The translations under genes were made by a program, and so were the position numbers. Source: Olsenella_K sp051878835 (GTDB lineage: Bacteria; Actinomycetota; Coriobacteriia; Coriobacteriales; Atopobiaceae). From it: DNA of 64,000 bases. Below, piece after piece: positions 15,179-25,509 of the stretch (the first letter of the stretch is position 1; every line of letters begins with the position of its first letter). Location: the NCBI GenBank assembly GCA_051878835.1, contig JBJEKW010000081.1, forward strand, positions 42,850 through 106,849, read 5' to 3'. Under the pieces are notes generated by a model. It was given only the letters and a program-made list of their open reading frames with translations. It did not search any database and was not told the origin of the DNA.

Positions 15179-16015
15179 ATGTCCTTCTTGCGCGCATCCG
15201 ACCTGCCCACGAGCTATGTGAGCTACGACCTCGAGACCACGGGGCTGGGTACGCAGGCGCAGATCATCGAGATTGGCGCCGTGCGCGTGATCGACCGCGG
15301 CGAGGACGAGCGCTTCGACACCTTTGTGGCCCTGGACGAGGGGGTGCACATCGAGCCTGCGGCGGCTCGGCTGACGCACATCAGCGAGGACATGCTGGCG
15401 GGCGCGCCGTCGGTGGAGGAGGCCTATCGGCAGTTTGCCGAGTTCGTGGGCGACTTTCCGCTGGTGGGGCAGAACATCCGCCGCTTTGACAACGCGTTCG
15501 TGAACCGTGCCGCGCGGCGGGCGCAGCTGCCCTCCGTCGTGCAGAACGGCTGCTACGACACGATGCTGCTGTTCCGTAAGGTCGTGGGCGGCCCGGCGAA
15601 CCTGGCAGCCATCTGCCAGTATTACGGGATCCAAAACGAGCAGGCGCATCGGGCGTGGGCTGACGCTCGCGCCACCAGCGACTGCTACCTTGCCATTCTG
15701 CACGACGCCGAGTCCCTGACGGTGGAGGCGCGCGGCGCGGACGCCCCCGTGGTGGCGCACGAGCTGGATGGGGAGGTCGTCTGCTTCACGGGCAACACGC
15801 GCGAGTACCCCAAGCTGATGTGCGAGACCGTTGCCGTGCGCCACGGGGCCCTGCTGGCGCACAAGGTCAGCCATCGGACGACGCTCCTGGTGTGCCTGGA
15901 GCCTCACGAGACGAACAACGTGCGCCGCGCCCGCCAGCTGGGCTGCCCCATGATGGCGGGGGACGAGTTTTTGGCTCGGCTGGGCCTGACCAGCGAGGAC
16001 CTGCGCAGGCGGTAG
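15179..16015 (+). CDS. DEDDh 3'-5' exonuclease with C-terminal BRCT domain
   Basis: The 278-residue protein has an N-terminal DnaQ/PolC-epsilon type exonuclease domain (about 12-180): YDLETTGLG (ExoI with catalytic Asp and Glu), GQNIRRFDNAF (ExoII) and HRAWADARAT (ExoIII with His and Asp). A BRCT domain (about 195-278) follows: ELDGEVVCFTGNTREYPK and HRTTLLVCLE, as in DNA ligase. It probably processes DNA ends in repair or replication; partners are unknown. The ATG follows AAGGAGAAGC. A start at an upstream in-frame ATG (15056) would add the repeat-encoded tail. No terminator is seen after it. Confidence 0.85.
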   Translation: MSFLRASDLPTSYVSYDLETTGLGTQAQIIEIGAVRVIDRGEDERFDTFVALDEGVHIEPAAARLTHISEDMLAGAPSVEEAYRQFAEFVGDFPLVGQNIRRFDNAFVNRAARRAQLPSVVQNGCYDTMLLFRKVVGGPANLAAICQYYGIQNEQAHRAWADARATSDCYLAILHDAESLTVEARGADAPVVAHELDGEVVCFTGNTREYPKLMCETVAVRHGALLAHKVSHRTTLLVCLEPHETNNVRRARQLGCPMMAGDEFLARLGLTSEDLRRR

Positions 16016-16056
16016 CGGCTGCGGGCGGGGCCGCTGGCGCCGGATGCGCGCGAAAG

Positions 16057-16123
16057 CGTGGCCGCCGCAATCGTGGCCGCTGCAAACGTGGCCACCGCGG
16101 GCTGCGTGTGCAAACGTGGCCGC
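16057..16123 (+). repeat. Short 15-bp repeats of CGTGGCCGC
   Basis: Copies of CGTGGCCRC begin at 16057, 16072, 16087 and 16115, so the first three are spaced exactly 15 bp, each separated by CGCAA/TGCAAA-like bases. They open the 1.1-kb non-coding region between the exonuclease gene and cysK, which otherwise contains no credible gene. Confidence 0.65.
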
Positions 16124-16136
16124 TACGGGTACCCGT

Positions 16137-16760
16137 TCCCGACAGGTTTGCGCAGACGGGCTCAAGGGATGTGGGCCAGGGCGCCCATATCCGGGTCTGA
16201 GAGGCGAATCAGTGCAAAGCGCACGGGTCTGGGTACTCACACCTCGGACTCCTGGCAGGATTTCTGCAAGGGTGTCAGGTTCGGGTACCCGAAGGTCGGA
16301 CCCCTTCAGGGGCCAGTTTTGGGCTTCTCGCAAAATCCCAGGTAGATGGGGTGGTCCAATACTTGGTCACCCCGATCTGGCATTGGTTTCTGCAAGGGTG
16401 CCAGGTTCGGGTACCCACACCTCGGACCCCTGTCAGGATTTCTGCAAGGGTTGGAGGTTTGGGTGCCCAAGCTCGCGCATTCCGTACAGCTAAGTGCACA
16501 GTGCGCTGGTCTGGGTACCCACTTCCAGTTAGTCTGCACCGGTGGGTGCAAGGTCTACGGGTCTGGGTACCCACTCCGGGGTAGTCTGCACCGGGCGAAA
16601 TTGCCCCTCTTACAAATGGCCTGGTAGAAGGCCTGGCGCTAGAGAGCTTGTAGGTCGGACGGTGCAGAGTCTCTCAGTCTGGGTACCCAGAAGTGGCTAG
16701 TCTGCACCTGGAAGTGCAGAGTCGCTAGGTTCGGGTACCCAAACCTGGCTAGTCTGCAAC
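16137..16760. repeat. Array of GGGTACCC palindromes with exact 52-bp spacing
   Basis: The 8-bp palindrome GGGTACCC, or a one-base variant, begins at 16137, 16231, 16283, 16409, 16461, 16513, 16565, 16681 and 16733. Five of the eight intervals are exactly 52 bp; the others are 94, 126 and 116 bp. A second element, TGCA, recurs 34 bp after the start of the palindrome at 16265, 16443, 16495, 16547 and 16715. The last four units also share TAGTCTGCA at +17. Units at 16231 and 16409 are alike over most of 52 bp. Because 52 is not a multiple of three and stops occur, the array is not coding. Function is unknown; protein binding or a structured RNA are possible. Confidence 0.85.
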
Positions 16761-16777
16761 AGTCGACGAGGTGTGCT

Positions 16778-16843
16778 CGCAGCCGTCGGCGCGCCGTGCC
16801 TGAAGTGGGACGCAGCCGCCGGCGTGCCGTGCCTGAAGTGGGA
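16778..16843 (+). repeat. Two tandem 33-bp direct repeats
   Basis: Positions 16778-16810 and 16811-16843 are back-to-back copies that differ at two positions (T/C and C/T). Each ends in GTGCCTGAAGTGGGA. They follow the 52-bp array in the same non-coding region. From 16844 to 16990 I see only GC-rich spacer and a T-rich patch without a convincing terminator hairpin. Confidence 0.8.
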
Positions 16844-17038
16844 AGTGGCCAGCGCGGCGTCCTTACACCGGCGTGACCCGGGGCTGTTCTAGGCAGGGTA
16901 GGGCGGGGAAACAGTGATAAAGCCCCTGCTCGGCCCAGGAGAAGCCCTTCTTTGCTGTTGCCAGAAAAGTTTTTTTCGTTCTCAATACAGCCCGCCACCT
17001 GCGCAAACGCAAAATGTATACCGAACAGGTAGGAAATA

Positions 17039-17066
17039 TTGGAAATACCTAGTTGCATGGTAGGGA
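17039..17066 (+). promoter_or_regulatory. Candidate cysK promoter with overlapping dyad
   Basis: TTGGAA (17039-17044) and TAGGGA (17061-17066) are separated by 16 bp in an AT-richer stretch about 100 bp upstream of cysK. Between them lies a small dyad, TACC-N9-GGTA (17046-17062), placed where a repressor could block polymerase. Rrf2-type cysteine regulators often control cysK, but the match to any known operator is not established. Confidence 0.3.
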
Positions 17067-17157
17067 TTAAAGTGCCACACTGTGCAGCAGCCGATGGCCG
17101 CAAGAGCGCCTGACCACGGCTCCCTACAAAGGCGATTGATTGCATAGGAGAGGCATC

Positions 17158-18066
17158 ATGAAGTACGCAGGCCACGTAGAATCTCTCATCGGCTCCACCC
17201 CTCTGGTTGACCTCACGTCCCTCGGCAGCGGCAAGGCCCGCGTGCTGGGCAAGTACGAGGCCACGAACCCCGGCGGCTCCATCAAGGACCGCATTGCCAA
17301 GGCCATGCTGGACGCGGCCGAGAAGGACGGCTCGCTGAAGCCCGGCGGCACCGTGATCGAGCCCACCAGCGGCAACACCGGCGTCGGCCTGGCCATGCTG
17401 GCGGCCGAGCGCGGCTATCACATGATCCTGGTCATGCCCGAGACCATGTCCATCGAGAGGCGCAAGCTCGCTGCCAGCTATGGCGCAAAGATCGAGCTGA
17501 CCCCCGGCTCCGAGGGCATGAAGGGCGCCGTCAAGCGCGCCGAGGAGCTGCGCCAGTCCATCCCCGGTGCCATCGTGGCCGGCCAGTTCACGAACCCCGC
17601 GAACCCCCGCGCCCACTACCAGACCACCGGTCCGGAGATCTGGCGTGACACCGAGGGCACCGTCACCGCAGTCGTCGCTGGCGTCGGCACCGGAGGCACC
17701 ATCTCGGGCACCGCGAAGTTCCTGAAGGAGCAGAACCCCGCGGTTCGCGGCATCGCCGTCGAGCCCGCCGAGTCCCAGGTCCTGGCTGGCAAGCCCGCCG
17801 GCCCGCACCGCATCCAGGGCATCGGCGCAGGCTTCATCCCCAAGACCTACGACGCGTCCGTCGTGGACGAGGTCGTGCCCGTGACCTCCGACGACGCCAT
17901 CGCGACGAAGAAGCGCCTGGCCGAGTCCGGCCTGCTGGTGGGCATCTCGTCCGGTGCCGCCGTGGCGGCCGCGCTGCAGCTGGCGGACCGTCCCGAGTAC
18001 GAGGGCGGCACCATTGTGGCCGTCCTGCCCGACACGGGCGAGCGCTACCTGTCCATGGACCTGTAG
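17158..18066 (+). CDS. cysK: Cysteine synthase A (O-acetylserine sulfhydrylase)
   Basis: The 302-residue PLP enzyme makes cysteine from O-acetylserine and sulfide. Signatures are SIGSTPLVDL near the N-terminus, NPGGSIKDRIA with the PLP-binding lysine at about 43, EPTSGNTGVGLAM (substrate loop), GVGTGGTISGTAKFLKE (phosphate cup) and GISSGAAVAAAL, then PDTGERYLSMDL at the end. The ATG follows AGGAGAGG; an in-frame TTG 18 bases upstream is less likely. It has a long non-coding upstream region and its own terminator, so it is probably monocistronic. Confidence 0.95.
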   Translation: MKYAGHVESLIGSTPLVDLTSLGSGKARVLGKYEATNPGGSIKDRIAKAMLDAAEKDGSLKPGGTVIEPTSGNTGVGLAMLAAERGYHMILVMPETMSIERRKLAASYGAKIELTPGSEGMKGAVKRAEELRQSIPGAIVAGQFTNPANPRAHYQTTGPEIWRDTEGTVTAVVAGVGTGGTISGTAKFLKEQNPAVRGIAVEPAESQVLAGKPAGPHRIQGIGAGFIPKTYDASVVDEVVPVTSDDAIATKKRLAESGLLVGISSGAAVAAALQLADRPEYEGGTIVAVLPDTGERYLSMDL

Positions 18067-18138
18067 GACGGCAGGCGTTCCTAGAGCACCAAGTGCCTCT
18101 GAGCAATAAGCGCTTCTGAATGCGGTTCTTCTTGGCTG

Positions 18139-18176
18139 GCGCCAGGTGCAGCGATGCCACACCTGGCGCTTTTTCT
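18139..18176 (+). terminator. Intrinsic terminator after cysK
   Basis: GCGCCAGGTG (18139-18148) pairs perfectly with CACCTGGCGC (18160-18169) around an 11-base loop and is followed at once by TTTTTCTGT. Stem and T-run make this a confident rho-independent terminator. Confidence 0.88.
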
Positions 18177-18316
18177 GTCGAGCATGTGGCTTGGCCACCG
18201 TTCTGGCCGCCAGAGGTGCCAGGTCAATGGTCGAGCCGCTAGCTAGGTAGAGTCTCCGTCCTGTTGCCAGCCAGGCCAGCCGTCGCGGACGATTGGTGGA
18301 GCCGCGGCGGGCCGCC

Positions 18317-18344
18317 TTGCCCCTGCAGGCGTTCGTGCTACACT
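18317..18344 (+). promoter_or_regulatory. Candidate tRNA-Arg promoter
   Basis: TTGCCC (18317-18322) and TACACT (18339-18344) are separated by 16 bp. Transcription would start only a few bases before the mature tRNA end at 18355, as is common for tRNA genes. Confidence 0.55.
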
Positions 18345-18354
18345 AGCCGACGTT

Positions 18355-18431
18355 GCCCCTATAGCTCAGTGGATTAGAGCGTTCGCCTCCGGAGCGAAAG
18401 GTCGTGGGTTCGAATCCCCCTGGGGGCACCA
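18355..18431 (+). tRNA. tRNA-Arg (anticodon CCG)
   Basis: The 77-base sequence folds as a standard cloverleaf. The acceptor stem GCCCCTA pairs with TGGGGGC, the D-arm is GCTC/GAGC, the anticodon stem TTCGC/GCGAA encloses the loop CTCCGGA with anticodon CCG, and the T-arm is GTGGG-TTCGAAT-CCCCC, where the first pair is a G-C closing. A genomically encoded CCA follows the discriminator A. It reads the arginine codon CGG, which suits a GC-rich genome. It stands alone between cysK and the P-type ATPase. Confidence 0.95.
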
Positions 18432-18444
18432 TGGTTTATCCTTT

Positions 18445-18477
18445 CGGGCCGCCTTGCCGTCTGGGCTGGGCGGCCCG
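18445..18477 (+). terminator. Hairpin after tRNA-Arg, possible terminator
   Basis: CGGGCCGCC (18445-18453) pairs perfectly with GGCGGCCCG (18469-18477) around a 15-base loop. Only TTCGTAT follows, so the U-tract is weak; it may terminate the tRNA transcript or define its 3' end. Confidence 0.45.
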
Positions 18478-18497
18478 TTCGTATAGAGGGGATGCGC

Positions 18498-21015
18498 ATG
18501 GGCCAAACTCCCGCAGACCTAGACGACCAGCGCGGTACCGACCAGCATGGCTCCAGCCAGCCCGACGCAAAACAGCGCGGCACCGACCAGCCTGACGCTG
18601 ACAAGTCCGGTACAAGCCTAGGCGATGACGACCTGGCGTCGCGCGGCCTCAGCTCCGAGGAGGTTGCCGACCGCGTGAGGCGCGGCCTGGTGAACGCCAA
18701 CTCCGACATCCGCACGAAGTCCGTCAAGCGCATCATCGCCGAGCACACGCTGACCACCTTCAACCTGGTGAACGTGATACTGGCTGCCCTGGTGGCCGTC
18801 ACGGGCCAGTATCGCAACATGGCCTTCATGGTCATCGTGCTGACAAACCTTTTGGTGGGCGTCGTGCAGGAGCTGCGCGCGAAGCGCATGGTGGACCGCC
18901 TGACCATCCTGACCGCGAAGGCCGTCAAGGTCAGGCGAGAAGGGCGCGTCGAGGAGGTGGGCGTGCACGACCTGGTGCTGGACGACGTAATCGAGCTGTC
19001 GCGCGGCGACCAGGTGCCCGCCGACTCCACGGTCCTGCAGGGCCAGCCCCGCATGAACGAGAGCCTGCTGACGGGCGAGTCGGCCACGGTGCCGAAGAAG
19101 GCGGGCGACCTTTTGTACTCGGGCAGCTTCGTGGACTCGGGCTACGTGGTGGCGCGAGTCCAGAAGGTGGGCGCTGACGGCTACGCGGCTCGCATCAGCG
19201 CCGAGGCAAAGCAGCTGAAGGCCGTGCGCTCCGAGATACTGACCACGCTGCGCACCATCATCGGCCTGGCGACCCGCCTGATGGTGCCCCTGGGCATCGG
19301 CCTGTTCCTGCGCACATACTTCTCGGACGGCGCCACGCTGAACGGCGCCATCCTGACCACCGTGGCCGCGCTCGTGGGCATGATCCCGCAGGGCCTCATC
19401 CTGCTGACGTCCAGCGTCCTGGCCATCGCCACCATTCGCCTGGGCCACCGCAACGTGTTGGTGCAGCAGAGCTACTGCGTCGAGACGCTGGCGCGCGTGG
19501 ACACGCTGTGCCTAGACAAGACGGGCACCATCACCAGCGGCGCCATGGAGGTGGACGACGTCAGGCCCGTGGGGGAGGGCTCCTCCGCGGACGCCTTGGC
19601 CCAGGCGCGTCGGCGTGTGCTGCAGGCGGCGCTCAGCGTGGTCCGCGCGAACGAGGGCGACATTAACGCCACCGCGCGCGCCGTGATGGAGCGCGCGGTC
19701 GCCGACGGCGTCGAGGCGCTGGATGCCGTGGTGGCCGTGCCCTTCAGCTCCGAGCGAAAGCTGTCGGGATGCACCGTGGCCGATGGGCGCTCGTTCGTCA
19801 TGGGCGCCTCTCAGTTCGTGCTGCACGAGGACTACCAGGCGTACGAGTCCGCGGTCCGCTCGTTCGACCCGCTGGACCGCGTCGTGGTGGTAGCGCAGGT
19901 GGACGGCTTCACGACGGAGGGGGCGCCCCAGGGGCGTCCGCGCGTCCTGGGGTTCGTGGGTATCCGCGACCAGATCCGCCCGACCGCCAGCCGCACCATC
20001 GCGTTCTTCCGCCAGGCGGGCGTGGAGCCCAAGGTCATCTCGGGAGACGACGCGGCCACGGTGGCGGCCATCGCCCGCAGGGTGGGCGTGCCGGGGGCCG
20101 ACAGCTACGTGGACGCCACGACGCTGGACACGTCCCAGAAGCTGCGACAGGCGGCCTCCACCTGCGCCGTGTTCGGGCGCGTGACCCCTCAGCAGAAGCG
20201 CTCGCTCGTGCGCGCGCTGCAGCAGGAGGGCCGTACGGTGGCCATGACGGGCGACGGCGTGAACGACGTGCTGGCGCTGCGCGAGGCCGACTGCTCGGTG
20301 GCCATGGCGTCGGGTTCGGCGGCCGCCCGAAACGTCGCCGAGATCGTGCTCGTGGATGACGACTTCGCGCATATGCCCGAGGTCGTGGCCGAGGGCAGGC
20401 GCTCCATCAACAACCTGCAGCGCTCGGCGTCCCTGTTCCTGGTAAAGACGGTCTTCTCGGCCGCGCTGGCGTTCATCTGCATCTTTATGCCGCCGTACCC
20501 CTTCGTGCCCGTGCAGATGTCGCTTCTGTCCGCGGCGGTCATCGGCGTGCCGTCGTTCGTGCTGGCGCTGGAGCCTAACCACGAGCTGGTGCGTGGCAGC
20601 TTCCTGGTGAACGTGCTGTCCAAGTCGCTGCCCGCCTCGGTGACGGAGGTGGTGGCGCTGGGCATCTGCCTGTGGCTGGGGCGCATGACGCAGATGGAGT
20701 TCGCGCAGATATCCACAGCCTGCCTGTTTTTGGCGCTGGCAGTGGGCTTTGCGCTCATAGTCAGGATCTCCCTGCCGCTGACGCCCCTGCGGGTGGCGCT
20801 TCTGTGCTTCATCATGGCCATGGTCGCGTTCGCCTCGATCTGGATGGCGGGATTCTTCGAGATAGCGCGGCTGGAGGGGTCCGTGGCAGTATTGTTACTA
20901 GTGGGGGCCGCGGCCTCCGTGGTGTTGTTCAATGTCCTATACGACCGGTTCGGGCGCTACGCCCAGGGCGACGGCAGCAGGTTTGCCCGCCTGGTATCAA
21001 GGCTGGAGGCAAGGG

Positions 21016-21041
<26 letters not shown>
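18498..21041 (+). CDS. P-type cation-transporting ATPase, CtpE-like
   Basis: The 847-residue membrane pump shows all P-type ATPase hallmarks: the TGES dephosphorylation loop at about 192-195, the phosphorylated DKTGTIT at 340-346, and the hinge TGDGVNDVLALREADCSVAM at about 584. The membrane motif ahead of the phosphorylation site reads IPQGLILLTS, resembling the PEGL-type motif of actinobacterial CtpE-like pumps rather than the CPx of heavy-metal pumps. CtpE is linked to calcium uptake in mycobacteria, but the ion cannot be read here. I chose ATG 18498, six bases after GAGGGG, over ATG 18492. The first 45 residues are a hydrophilic Gln/Asp-rich tail. Its end overlaps acnA by 26 bp. Confidence 0.87.
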
Positions 21042-23700
<2,659 letters not shown>

Positions 23701-23775
23701 AACCGTTGGGTGAGGACCCACTCGCACAGTCCCACAAACGAAGCTCACAACGCACCCATCATCGGAGGCTCTGAA

Positions 23776-24810
23776 GTGATTTGTCCCACCTGCGGCACGC
23801 ACGTGCCGGACGACGCCACCGTCTGCCCCGCGTGCCACGCGCGGCTCCAGACGCGGCGCGAACCCGCGCAGCGCGAGGGGGTGTTCTGCAAGAACTGCGG
23901 CGCCCTGGTACCACCAGGGCGCATCACCTGCCCCAGCTGCGGGTTCCCCCTGGACGACGACCTGGTCGAGAGCGTCATCGAGCACGAGGCGGGGGAGGCA
24001 AAGCCCAAGCCCGCCGCCAGGCGCGTCAAGGTGGCGCAGCCCGAGAGCGTCATCCCGGCAAAGCCGAAGGACGGCTATCGCTCCGCCTCGCCGAAGGAGC
24101 ACATGCCGCACTACCGCGTGGTCCTGACCGCGGCCCTGTGCGCGCTTCTGGCGGTGGGCGGCACCGTGCTGGCAATCACGCAGCCGTGGAACCCGAACGC
24201 CAGCGTGCGGCACGCCACGACGGATGCCGACACGTCCATGGCGGGCTATCCCGGCGAGGTCACCTACCTCAGCGGGCAGGACAAGACCGCCACGCAAGAA
24301 GAGAGCACGGGCACCGACCCCTACTTCGAGGAGGTGTCCAACTTCTACGACACGCTGGGCACCATCTCGTCGAAGGCCGACGACAACGAGACGCTCCTGC
24401 GCGACATCGTCGCCGGCAAGGGCGGGGACGTGACCCAGGGTTCGGAGGCGGCAAAGCAGCTGTCGCTGGACCTCAGCAACGCCATGTCGGACTTCTCCCA
24501 GAAGGACATGTCGTCTTCGCCCTACGAGGACGAGTGCCAGACGCTGAACACCCTGGCCAGCTACCTCAGGAACCGCCTGGACGCCATGACCTCGGCCTGG
24601 GACAGCGTCAAGTCCGCCTCGGACGTGACGTCAGCCGCGTCGAAGGTAGACGCGCTTCTGGGTGACGACTCCTCGGGGTCGTCTGCCGGCACGTGGAAGG
24701 GGCTCTTCTCGCAGGGATACGATGACGCAAAGCCGCAGGAGGCGTCGAGCGACGGCTCGAGCAGCGACTCCTCCGACAGCTCCGACACGGGCTCGTCCGA
24801 CCAGGGGTAG
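23776..24810 (+). CDS. Double zinc-ribbon membrane protein
   Basis: The 344-residue protein starts at a GTG seven bases after GGAGG. Two tandem CxxC-x(n)-CxxC zinc ribbons fill residues 1-60 (CPTCGTHVPDDATVCPAC and CKNCGALVPPGRITCPSC). A charged linker leads to one membrane segment at about 114-135. The rest is predicted to be outside the membrane: a helical region with acidic repeats, then a Ser/Asp-rich tail ending in SSDQG. Family function is unknown; cytoplasmic ribbons with an external domain suggest a scaffold or sensor. It follows acnA and precedes cyclophilin and TPR genes that lead into mreB. Confidence 0.75.
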   Translation: MICPTCGTHVPDDATVCPACHARLQTRREPAQREGVFCKNCGALVPPGRITCPSCGFPLDDDLVESVIEHEAGEAKPKPAARRVKVAQPESVIPAKPKDGYRSASPKEHMPHYRVVLTAALCALLAVGGTVLAITQPWNPNASVRHATTDADTSMAGYPGEVTYLSGQDKTATQEESTGTDPYFEEVSNFYDTLGTISSKADDNETLLRDIVAGKGGDVTQGSEAAKQLSLDLSNAMSDFSQKDMSSSPYEDECQTLNTLASYLRNRLDAMTSAWDSVKSASDVTSAASKVDALLGDDSSGSSAGTWKGLFSQGYDDAKPQEASSDGSSSDSSDSSDTGSSDQG

Positions 24811-24935
24811 CTCTTGAAACGCGGCTGTTGCAGCGGGGAGTCAGGGCCCGCCTCCTCTGCCGAATGTGTGAAAGGTGCGCCTTCACTGCTAGAATCAGGT
24901 AGTCGTTGCAAGTTATGGCATAGAAAGGGACCGGC

Positions 24936-25484
24936 ATGGGATTTTTTGGAGACCCTCTGTACACGCCGAAGTACCAGGTCAAGGGCGACGAGGTAGCGGT
25001 CTTCGACACCAGCAAGGGCACCATCAAGGTGCGCCTGGACGGTGAGGGCGCCCCCATTCACGTGGCCAACTTCTGCGAGCTTGCCAGTTCCGGCTTCTAT
25101 GACCAGACGAAGTTCCATCGCTATGTGCCCGGCTTCGTGATCCAGGGCGGCGACCCCAACACCCGCCAGATGAGCCCCGACGACGTCGCGGCGGGCAGGA
25201 GGGGTCCCGACGGCCTTCCCGGCACGGGTGGTCCTGGCTATCGCATCAAGGCCGAGTTCGCCTCGAACCCCCGCAACAGCCACGTGGACGGCGCGCTGGC
25301 CATGGCACGCTCGCAGCACCCCGACTCGGCAGGATCGCAGTTCTACTTCTGCCTGGGCGCCCAGCACGGGCTGGACTCCGGCTACACCGTGTTCGGCACC
25401 ACCATCCAGGGCAAGGACGTCATCGCGAAGCTGCGCGCGGGCGACGTGCTCAACTCCGTCCGTATAGAGCACGCGCAGGCTTAG
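24936..25484 (+). CDS. Peptidyl-prolyl cis-trans isomerase, cyclophilin type
   Basis: The 182-residue protein is a cyclophilin, which speeds proline isomerisation during folding. The fold signatures are GTIKVRLDGEGAPIHVANF, FYDQTKFHRYVPGFVIQGGD with the catalytic arginine in the FHRYV context, ALAMARSQHPDSAGSQFYF and YTVFGTTIQGKDVI. It lacks a signal peptide, so it is probably cytoplasmic. The start ATG follows AGAAAGGGA. It lies 125 bp after the zinc-ribbon gene and 25 bp before the TPR gene; a TAGAAT hexamer at 24890 is a weak -10 candidate for this gene. Confidence 0.92.
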   Translation: MGFFGDPLYTPKYQVKGDEVAVFDTSKGTIKVRLDGEGAPIHVANFCELASSGFYDQTKFHRYVPGFVIQGGDPNTRQMSPDDVAAGRRGPDGLPGTGGPGYRIKAEFASNPRNSHVDGALAMARSQHPDSAGSQFYFCLGAQHGLDSGYTVFGTTIQGKDVIAKLRAGDVLNSVRIEHAQA

Positions 25485-25509
25485 GATTGCGCGGGACTAG
25501 GGAGTCATC

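Noticed and set aside
16044..16627. Small open frames within the repeat region
   Set aside because: Several overlapping frames of 80-150 codons are open, but they lack ribosome sites and family resemblance, and the 52-bp period shifts frame each unit.
16137..16760. CRISPR array
   Set aside because: The spacing is regular, but the repeated part is only 8-12 bp with a second short element, the inter-repeat sequences resemble each other, and no cas genes are nearby.
18355..18431. tRNA-Arg as an integration site
   Set aside because: No integrase gene or direct repeat of the tRNA 3' end was seen downstream; the neighbours are ordinary chromosomal genes.
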